A DNA stretch of 64,000 nucleotides, taken from Urophycis tenuis (Eukaryota; Chordata; Actinopteri; Gadiformes; Phycidae). Under the pieces are notes generated by a model. The model worked only from the letters and a program-made list of their open reading frames with translations. It was not told the DNA's origin and made no database searches. The stretch spans positions 1,918,041 through 1,982,040 of the forward strand of contig JAXIVH010000017.1 in assembly GCA_036785325.1 (NCBI GenBank), written 5' to 3'. Both the position numbers and the translations under genes were made by a program. Positions 32,624-64,000 of the stretch are shown in pieces. The first letter of the stretch is position 1; every line of letters starts with the position of its first letter.

Positions 32624-34975
32624 CTGGAGGGGGTTCCGTAAACAGATGTGTGTAAGACCAGGAGTGTATGATTTACAAGCGAAGAGAGGAGCATGAACAG
32701 CATTATATAAAAGGGTAAAGGGGGCATTTAGCAGACGCTTTTGTCCAAAGCAACTTACAATCAGTACATTTTTTTGTGGGGTTCGACATGTGGACAGTTG
32801 GAGGAGGGGGGGGGGGATCAAGGGGATCGAACGGCCGACCCCACGGTTATTGGACGACCCGCTGTTCCCCTGCTCTACCCACTGAGCTACTGCCGCCCCT
32901 ATTATATTATATCATATTATATATACGGATTATATCAGTAAATCCATTGTGGACCACTTTCAAACGGTGCGGTTTGGCTGATTGGCCGACTGAATGCGGT
33001 TGGGGGTTGAACCCAATCCTGAACCCACCCAAGCATTTCAATAGAATACAACATCATGTATATACCGAGTACCGACAGTATGTTTCGGCCATTATCATCT
33101 GCATCACCGACATAAAAACCTGGATGAGCCAAAACTTCCTCAAACTCAACAGCAATAAAACCGAAATAATCATCTTCGGCCCAAAATCCATCCCCCACAC
33201 CTCCCAGAATTTCTCACTCTTCATTGATGGCCACCCTGTTATCCCCACCCCCCTGGTTAGAAACCTTGGTATCTACATGGACCCTGCCCTCTCTTTCCAG
33301 TCACACGTAAACCACATCACCAAAACATCTTTTTTCCACCTCCGCAACATAGCACGTCTCCGACCCACTCTTTCTCCCTCATCTGCCGAAACATTAATCC
33401 ATGCCTTCATCACCTCCAGACTCGACTACTGCAATAGCATCCTATATGGTCTCCCCTCAAATGTTCTCAAAAAACTGCAATATGTCCAAAACTCCGCTGC
33501 CCGACTGCTTACCCGCTCCCCCTCCAGAGAACACATCACCCCCATCCTCCGTCAACTTCACTGGCTTCCCATAAAACAATGTATACATTTAAAGATTCTC
33601 CTCATCACCTACAAAGCCCTCAATAACCTGGCCCCCCCATATCTCACTGATCTTTTACACCGCCACTCTCCTCCTCGCCGTCTACGCCCCTCGGATGCCA
33701 ACCTCCTCACCCCCACCATCAAAACCAAGTACCGCACCCTGGGGGATAGAGCTTTCGCCATCGCCGCCCCCACCCTCTGGAACTCCCTCCCCCTGGTTAT
33801 CCGACAGTCCGACTCACTCTCATCCTTCAAAAGCACCCTCAAGACCCACCTTTTTCAAATCACCTACAACACCTGAAGCCTTCACTCTCCAGTACCACCA
33901 ATCTTCACCGCCTCCTACCTCCAGAACTGTTGTTGTTGCCCTTTGTTTTGTTTTTTTGTTGTTTTGTTTGTTTTGTTTTGTTTTGTTTGTTTTGTTTTGT
34001 CCCTCATTTGTAAAGCGTCTTTGAGTGTCTTTGAAAAGCGCTATATAAAACGTATGTATTATTATTATTATTATCAGCCACGCTAACCCAGAGGCGTAGC
34101 TACGGGCGGGTCCTGGACGAGCCTGGGCCCGCCTACTGGTCAGTCTTGCCCCGCCCAATCAGAGGGCTTTCCTTCGTTTACGTTCACCAAATGTTTTGGG
34201 CTCCGTCCCAAAGGCCACAAAAGCCAACTTGTAGACGTCCTTGAGCAAATATACAATTACTCCTGCCCCACCGGTGCCTTCATTGTCTGAATATTAAATC
34301 ACCGCAGGTGTCTCCAAATGAAAAGTCAATAGTCAATAGTCGCTCTGAGTTCCCACGCCACCGCGGAAGGACCGCGGAGCCATTTGTTACCTGTGCAAAG
34401 ATGGTGGTGTTCAGGTGCACAGTCTCCACTCGCTCCGACAGGTGGTTCAGCCAGTCCAGATGGTCCGCGATGCACTGGCTGAGATCGTCGTCGCTCTGGG
34501 GTCAGGGCATGACATCATGACGTCATCACCACATCACAGAGACCCATCGACCACACGTCGTCACCTTTGGACCGAGTGTCTCTTGGTAAGTTATGTTGAC
34601 GTGATGATGGACTGCAGAAATCGATGACTTGTGATTCTGCTAATCAGCGTTGCGCAAGGTGTGCATGAACTTAAGAATCAGAAATGAGGTAAATCATTAT
34701 GTCTTTGGATTCCTTCAAACGGATTGAATGTCAAGGGGGAGGGGTGCCTTGAATTGAATTGAATTTTAAACTTTGAGGTAGTTCAAACTACACAAACGAT
34801 TTTAGATGCTGTTGTCATCACTTTAAAAGGAATGTACCCCAGAGAAGCTGTCCTTCAGCTCTGTGGAGGCCAGGCGAAGGTGCTCCAGTTTGTCAATCTG
34901 CTCCTTGAGACGATCGTCGAGCTCCTGCATCATCAACAGCCCTTCTTCGGCCCTGACTCCACCCTTGGCAGACAT
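32459..34975 (-). CDS. unrecognised three-exon gene, coiled-coil-like protein of 135 residues
   Basis: Coding exons 34838-34975, 34391-34495 and 32459-32623 have good GT-AG borders, all in phase 0 (46 + 35 + 54 codons). The protein starts MSAKGGVRAEEGLLMMQELD, has a heptad-like helix (DDRLKEQIDKLEHLRLASTE), a second helical exon with CIADHLDWLNHLSERVETVH, and a basic, His/Arg/Ser-rich tail ending SEMSCSW. I do not recognise the family. Codon choice in the first two exons and the precise phase agreement argue for a real gene. It lies head-to-tail upstream of edf1. Its last intron carries an L2 LINE fragment and a SINE. A short non-coding first exon probably lies near 35642-35690. No signal peptide or membrane segment is visible. 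Confidence 0.62.
32712..32905 (-). mobile_element. tRNA-derived SINE, minus orientation
   Basis: Read on the minus strand: GGGCGGCAGTAGCTCAGTGG (A-box-like), then GGTCGGCCGTTCGATCCC (B-box-like), a CTGTCCACATGTCGAACCCC body and the tail GCTTTGGACAAAAGCGTCTG CTAAATG. It shares blocks with copies at 13586, 19248 and 21315. Confidence 0.75.
33080..34074 (+). mobile_element. 5'-truncated L2-type LINE (3' end of reverse-transcriptase ORF)
   Basis: An open frame to 33876 encodes the C-terminal part of a non-LTR reverse transcriptase: WMSQNFLKLNSNKTEIIIFG, LGIYMDPALSFQSHV, SRLDYCNSILYGLP, VQNSAARLLTRS, HWLPIKQCIHLKILLITYKA and DRAFAIAAPTLWNSLP. The catalytic core and everything upstream are missing. 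The 3' end reads CTTTGAAAAGCGCTATATAA then (ATT)n, the tail typical of L2 elements. It is antisense to the host gene intron. The retained frame is uninterrupted, suggesting a fairly young copy. Confidence 0.85.
34087..34150. mobile_element. fragment of a hAT-like element end
   Basis: CAGAGGCGTAGCTACGGGCG is close to the end of the complete element at 620-1126 (CAGGGGCGTAGCCA). Only one end is present, just beyond the L2 tail. Confidence 0.35.
34391..34495 (-). CDS. unknown gene, second coding exon (residues 47-81)
   Basis: The acceptor is CCCCAG and the donor GTAACA. A 105-base exon reading SDDDLSQCIADHLDWLNHLS then ERVETVHLNTTIFAQ, predicted helical. Open in this phase only. Confidence 0.6.
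34838..34975 (-). CDS. unknown gene, first coding exon (residues 1-46)
   Basis: The acceptor CTCCAG lies just before G-ATG (exon edge 34976). The donor GTACAT is at 34837. Reads from MSAKGG to STELKDSFSG. The start is chosen as the first ATG in the exon. Confidence 0.6.
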
Positions 34976-35641
34976 CCTGGAGTCAAAAACGAGCAATCAT
35001 ACATTGCATCTGCCGGCAGTGGTTGTAATATTTGTACACATCTGTATCACAATCAGTTGATGAAGCCATGTGATTGTTTGAATGTGGTTATTTATTCATG
35101 AATAGGCTACAAATCCAATCTATTTCCAATTGTAATATATATTCAAGACCAATTTGAATATGTGACATTTAGAAACATTAGTTTGTTGTCAGCAAAATAA
35201 TACCAAATAGTGACAGTAGGGGGGGGGGATACTTACAAAAAAATACATTTTACTCATGTTTTGATCTTACCTTAGGCCTACATTTCTACACATTTCGCGA
35301 ATAGTGACTCTGACTTCGAATACCTTTTGTGAGTGGACATGTTTGGCAATTGAAACGAAGCAAATCTCGTAAGACATCATTAAGAATGTTAATTTGCAAT
35401 ATAAAAAAAGTGCGCAACGGGTCTAGATTAGGGTTTATAGATAAAACCATAATCTTTGTTGTCCGGGGCCTGGTAGGACTCATGTCGATCAGCGTGTTAG
35501 TTAAGGGCGAACAGCTCGTTCGGATTTCAAGGCGTGTGCGGACACAATGCACGAAGAAGCACAGACGACTACAGAACAGCGATCGTATACCTGCAGCGAT
35601 GAGGGCGGAAGCAGCGTCAAGGTTTTTAAACCGTGTTTTAC

Positions 35642-35695
35642 CTGAAACTCTCCACGGTCAAGCAAGCAACTTGAGTGATTGCTCAGTGTGAGCGA
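35642..35695 (-). promoter_or_regulatory. candidate non-coding first exon of the unknown gene
   Basis: On the minus strand GAGTTTCAG is followed by GTAAAAC (exon edge 35642), a fair donor about 670 bases above the first coding exon. The start site is not defined. Inference from splice-site quality and position. Confidence 0.35.
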
Positions 35696-36229
35696 TATAT
35701 CTGTGAAACGTTGTTGTTGGGTCTTCCGAGGAGTCCACAAACTTGGGAGCATAAAAATTCAGCACGGAAAAAAAAATCAGGACAGGCCTCCTTGTCTTCG
35801 GAAGAAAAAAAAAAGAAAAAAAATCTTAAGGAATGTTCTCCCTCTGACGTCACACACCGCGTTGTACTGAGACAATTGTGTGTGTTGATAAATTCTTCGT
35901 AAAATATAAACATTGAATACATTTTATGAAAGTAGACGAAGCGAAAATATGGATATATACATCTATATCTGTAGATATCTATATTATAGATATAGATAAA
36001 TCTACATCTTATAAGTCTTATTTTAGGGTTGGGCCGAAAGGGCACACACTGGAATGACCAATAAAACCTAAACATGTAATAAAAATGTATAATATTCTTG
36101 CAGAAACACCAGAAACTCCAATCATTTATTTAGAGAAACAGATGGGAGTCTCACCATTTACCTTCATTACATCAATAAGAAAAGTTAAACATCCTAAATC
36201 AACAGTAGATTTGCAAAATCACCACCGCT

Positions 36230-38867
36230 TTTATTCATTTTCTTTTAATAAGCTCTTTTTAAACAAGGAAAGGGGGCAAGTAATGACCAAAAAAAAATAA
36301 TAATCTGGAAAGGATGAAGATGTGATAGAATAGACCGCTGGATCAGCTCTAGAAAGTGCCGGTCCAGTGATAATATGAAATATGCATCTCGAAAGTACAA
36401 AAGAAAAAATAAAATAAAATATATATATAGATAGGGTGGACATTTTGGTGCAGCCCCTCTTGGGTGTAAGGGATAAAAGAGGCAGGAAAACACAGCCAAA
36501 ACGAACTGAAAGTGAAAGCGGTTCAATCTGTGCACATATCAGTGACCTTGTAGTTTTTTTTTTTTCATTTTAAAACACCCACTTGTAACTAGTGATACAA
36601 TATCAACAAAAAAAAAATGAAGCATGTTTTATAACCTCCCCTCACTGACAAAAAAAAGGTTTGACTTTACAGTTGAGTATGGCATTTACAGATATACCAG
36701 TGAAACATTTGTCATGAAGGATAAATCAGTTTTTTTCCCCCGTAGTGTCATGGAGCGAGTTATGCGAAGCAGTAACATTTCTAACCAGTTATGTTGTTGG
36801 CAAAAAAGAGGAATCTCAAAGGAGCGTCCTTTACAAAAAAAAAAAATATAAAAATGAGTAATGACGCAAACAGATTCACATTTTTCCAAAGAGAACAGAC
36901 ACTTCAAAAAATTCCTTCGTAGTCCGCTTGAATTGCAGTGCTCACAAAAAGCTTTAGCCAAGATCATACAGAAAGTCAACAAGCAACACTAAACGTATCT
37001 CCCTGTTATGCTCAACTGTTAAAAAAGGAAAACTATAGATATATATATATATATATAGATATATATATTTTTGGACCATGGTTGTGATTATAGTTGGACT
37101 GCATCTATTGCAAGTGCCACTTTGAGCGACCAGAAGCTACATCTATCAAATTTCAGTTGGTTCAAGATGACGCCTTTTTCCGTGTAAATTGTGTCTTCTA
37201 ATGGAATTACAGAACATGGGTCTTCTGAGGCACCCCAAAAAAAGCTAAACCACATATTTTAGACCGAAAGGAAAAAAAAAGAAAAAAAAAAAAAAGGGCA
37301 CATAATCCATTTAGTACACACTCCTGGAAACGAGAGGTCAAACTCAATACAACCCAAATTAAAAAGGGCGTGCGGTTTTCAAAATCAAATAAAAATGTGG
37401 TACCACTACCCCCCCCTCCCCCCCACACACCCTACCAGAACCTCAGAGCAAGCCTGGAGATTTTGGACCAGACCAAAGTCAGCGCGCTGTGGCTTCACGT
37501 AAAGTCTTGCCTTTTTGTTTGTTTGTTTGTTTGTTTGAGTTTTTATTTAAATGGTTGCCAAGTCCAGAATGAGAGTCCCTGTTGAGTGGGCATCACGTCC
37601 AGCCGGTCATGCAAACGCTGAATCGATGCCAGTGACTGTTCCCATGGAAGCAATGTGATTACGCCCAAACACTTTTTCGCTTGATTTCGCTTTTCGTTAT
37701 TTTTTTGTTTGTTTGTGTGTTTTTTTTTTTGTAATTTTCTTTTTGCTTCAGTTTTACATTAAAAGCAAGCAACGAAATAGAAAAGGAAAAACAAATGCAA
37801 CGATCGTTTTCCCCCCCGGGGGGGCGAGGAAGAAACAAAATAAAGTTGTTTTTTGTTCTACCAATATATGCAGTTCTGTCGGTTTTCAACTCGCAGAGTG
37901 AGCCCTCACTCCGGCCGTGTGGACCACGTGATCAAAAACTTCGGTTAGGATTTTTTTTTAGGGTTTTTTTTTTTTTATTATTATTATTTCTGAAGAAACA
38001 CGGAGTCCTCAAGTGAGACAACAGGTGTGACATGAAAGAAAGAACAAAAAAAAAAAAAGTCCAACTCCATAATTGCTAAAAAGGTCAAAAAAAAAAAAAA
38101 GGAACCAGAACCATGCGCCGGGCGTCCCCCCCTCTGCGGTTCCCCCTCTGACCGCGTTGTTTCTTGAAAACACCCGGCGGGGCCGCGGCCCGGGAGGCGA
38201 CCGGGCGCCGGACCGGTCCGGTCCGTCCGGAGGGCAGAGTCCACTTAAAATCACTACGGTTTGGCAAGACGGCGCGGACAGCAAAAAAAAAAAAAAAAAA
38301 AACGAGTTAATAATCTGTGTTGGCCGGCCTCCCCCACCACCCCGACCTCTCCCTCTCCCCACCCGCCAAAACTTTATCGAAAGCAAACATAAAAACAAGA
38401 TATCTCGTCTCCCGTGCCGCTCTGCTCCTCTACGGGGGGAGAGTGAGGGAGAGACCGGGGGGGAGGGGACACACACACACACACAGAACGTCAGCGTTAA
38501 TAAATAAAAAGACAGTTTGGTAGGAGGTCCGCATCGAAGAGTGTCTATTGTGTCTGTATACATTTATATATATTTATATATATAACCATATATCTCTATA
38601 CGTTTTGTGGGCGGGGGTGGGGGGTGGGGGTCGTGTGTCCGGTAGTCAGACAGTATTTGTCGGGGTGGTGGTGGGTGGTGTCCCATCCGGCATGCCGCGT
38701 TGCCTTCTCCTCCCAAACCACACCCAACCCCTTGCCGCTGAAGGTGGGGGGGGTGGGGGTAGAGGGAATAGCAAGGATTGGGTGGGTGGGTGGAGGAGAG
38801 GGGGGATCCGACGATTTTTGGGTGGGGGTCGGGGCGCGGCTTCGGGAGAGCTTGAAGGGCCCCACGG
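36230..38867 (-). other. prrc2b: prrc2b 3' untranslated region
   Basis: About 2.6 kb after the stop, A/T-rich with many poly-A runs on the + strand (poly-T in the transcript). AATAAA candidates on the minus strand are at 37547-37542, 36235-36230 and 36130-36125. No other gene was seen. Extent is inferred; long 3' UTRs are normal for PRRC2 genes. Confidence 0.55.
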
Positions 38868-62102
<23,235 letters not shown>

Positions 62103-62166
62103 TGCGATGTAATGTCATCGAGTATGGAAATTTTTTGGTGCGCCTGTTCCCTAGTGCCTTCTGAAT

Positions 62167-64000
62167 CTGTAAGGGGGAACAAAAAAAAGAGCAAAAAAAC
62201 AAAATTCAGCCAGAGTGGCACGCAGGGCATAGAAATCGGTGTGTGATTGCGCGACAGGAGCCGGGCGGTTTGCAGATTCACAGAAAGCGTCGGAAGGCAT
62301 TTCTGCGTTATTGGCATAGCAGAGGCTTTCCGACATTTGGAGCGCACACGAATACTAGCCCGATTCCACGAGCCCACTTCTCAAGCCTTCCCTTCAAGGC
62401 AGACAATTCCACAAAAAAAATAAAAATAATAATAATAATAATAATAAAATGTCCAACCAATACGATAGCTCCTCCCCACTGTCACTGTGCCACTCCGAAA
62501 TGCCTGACAAACACGACGCAGAAAAGAATTACCTATAATATCTAATGTGCGACTCTTCGCTCCGGAGTGACAGGACATTTGCATCTCGTTCTCAGGGTGA
62601 CAGAACTATCATCCCCGCTTCACAAGGGAACGGGAGAGAAGAAGAAGAAGAAAAAAAAAAAGTATTTTTGGAACAGCACCACCTACACTGACAGAATTTG
62701 CTGAGGAACGCCGCGCTGATGTCATGAAGGACAAAGTGTCCCTCTGGATAGAATAGCGAGTGAAATTAAATAAATAAATAAATAAAATACACCCGCCATT
62801 ACAATCTCCAAAGACCTTCAATTGAGGGTGCATGATCTTCAATTGCCCAATAAATCTGGAATCCCCAAAAACTTGGCACAAGGGATACATAATAAGTACA
62901 ATATATTGTCAGAATGATACGCAAGATCGTGAACCACCACTCTGGCCAACACCTGCCAATTTATAGGTGTGCCAGCCATCCGAACGTGGAGTCCCCAATT
63001 GATCACCTCCCCGCCAATAAAGTGCGGTTGATTCATCAGGCGGATGGACAACTTATCCCTGCGGGCCGTTGCGAAAAGTCTTGATTTAGCGGCAATTTCG
63101 CTGCAACATAAATGTAAATGGGACACGTTGCCAATGATTGTGTCCCTAAATCAATCCTGTCCGGCGAGAGCCGCGATTGCATCATTTTAAGCATCCGATT
63201 GTCTGTAGTCCGTGGTGAGCACTCACCATCCTGAGCACCAAAGAACATTATGGGACTGGCGAACTGTGTTGTCAGAGATTGTCGGAATATGTCAGAGATG
63301 TTGTTTCACCGTTTCTGTGAGGGGGGATGCATGACTTCTGCAACATTATCAGAATGTAAGGCATAAACCGACGCTACGTTAGCATGCCTGTGGTTCACAG
63401 CGGTCCGAATCCTTTCTGAAGTGCACCATTCAGTGTGGTAGACAAAGAGTGGTTCTTAATTGCAGCTACATACCAACAACATGGTACGGTTAAAAATTAC
63501 CAAAATACTAAAAATACATTTGCAGTTGCAGAGCTGACATTACGGTGTGTCACAAGGTCTTTGAAAAGTAAAGAAATGTCATCCTCAGCTGGTTTAGCCC
63601 AGGAAAAGGATGTGCTTGTGGCAAAGCCTTAGAGATTGGTACATTGGTACCCCGTTTCCCGCCCCCATTTTACAGACAGAGCCTCATTTCCAACCGAAAG
63701 TTATTCTGTTACCATCTTAAAAATTAGACCTATGTGGTGATTTGGAAATATGTTCTGGCAGCTGAGACGAGACGGAACTTTGTGTCAGACCCTACAATTG
63801 CATGAAATTTGATGCGTGGATGCATGACCCGAACGCCATATAGAGAAGCTAAATCAAGTATGACCGTGCGTTGTTGAGTTCTTTATATGGCATTACAATG
63901 TCGTGTGCATTTCAAGTCACTGTGTGTTACATGGCTTGTACTGTGATTCGTTTTAGATCGCTTCCCTCAGATGATGTGGGGGGGTCCTCTTCATCTTCTG
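62167..64000. other. region upstream of prrc2b coding start
   Basis: Contains the unplaced prrc2b promoter and first exon. Visible items: (AAT)n at 62427-62447, A-rich runs near 62640-62660, (AAAT)n at 62766-62786, candidate donors on the minus strand at 62532 (GTAATT) and 63231 (GTGAGT). An ATGCAAAT octamer lies on the minus strand near 62585. No other gene was recognised. Confidence 0.4.

Noticed and set aside
32440..32655. + strand frame starting MASKISFTRNTTSPRRRRCHG
   Set aside because: A promising ATG context in a GC-rich patch, but the minus strand of the same patch has an acceptor and a frame that joins in phase with two upstream exons.
33080..33876. A host gene on the + strand at the long open frame
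   Set aside because: The protein is the C-terminal part of a LINE reverse transcriptase with an L2-type tail, so it is a retroposon fragment.

Overview
The window is nuclear DNA of a teleost fish. The evidence is vertebrate genes with GT-AG introns, tRNA-derived SINEs and an L2 LINE of fish type, PIF/Harbinger and hAT elements, and an extreme load of dinucleotide, poly-G and minisatellite arrays. That repeat density would suit a gadiform (cod-like) fish, but this is inference. No bacterial operon, CRISPR array, ribosomal RNA or functional tRNA was seen.

Left third (about 1.6-24.7 kb, + strand): prag1 (pragmin/SgK223), a pseudokinase scaffold of the PEAK family. A GC-rich non-coding first exon (about 1650-1984) is followed by five coding exons from 5961 to 22813 and a 3' UTR with a poly(A) signal at 24633. 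The model gives about 1439 residues. It carries an EPIYA motif and a pseudokinase domain with HRD but without DFG. One extra G in a run of seven at 22068-22074 breaks the frame inside the last coding exon.

Middle (27.3-36 kb, - strand): edf1 (MBF1-type transcriptional co-activator, 5 exons, 149 residues, intact). Upstream is a small unrecognised gene (3 coding exons, 135 residues, coiled-coil-like) whose last intron holds a 5'-truncated L2 element and a SINE.

Right part (about 36.1-62.2 kb, - strand): prrc2b (proline-rich coiled-coil 2B). I resolved 30 coding exons that join in frame into about 2393 residues with a long A/T-rich 3' UTR. Its introns hold a 606-bp Harbinger element with a perfect 22-bp terminal inverted repeat, a pair of inverted copies of one dispersed repeat around exons 17-21, and several minisatellites. 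Two minisatellites begin at the 5' splice sites of exons 15 and 19, and each unit carries a copy of the donor.

The genes are functionally unrelated neighbours (signalling scaffold, transcription co-activator, translation/RNA-binding factor); nothing suggests a shared pathway. The most unusual content is the repeat architecture around splice sites. I found no convincing new multi-gene system.
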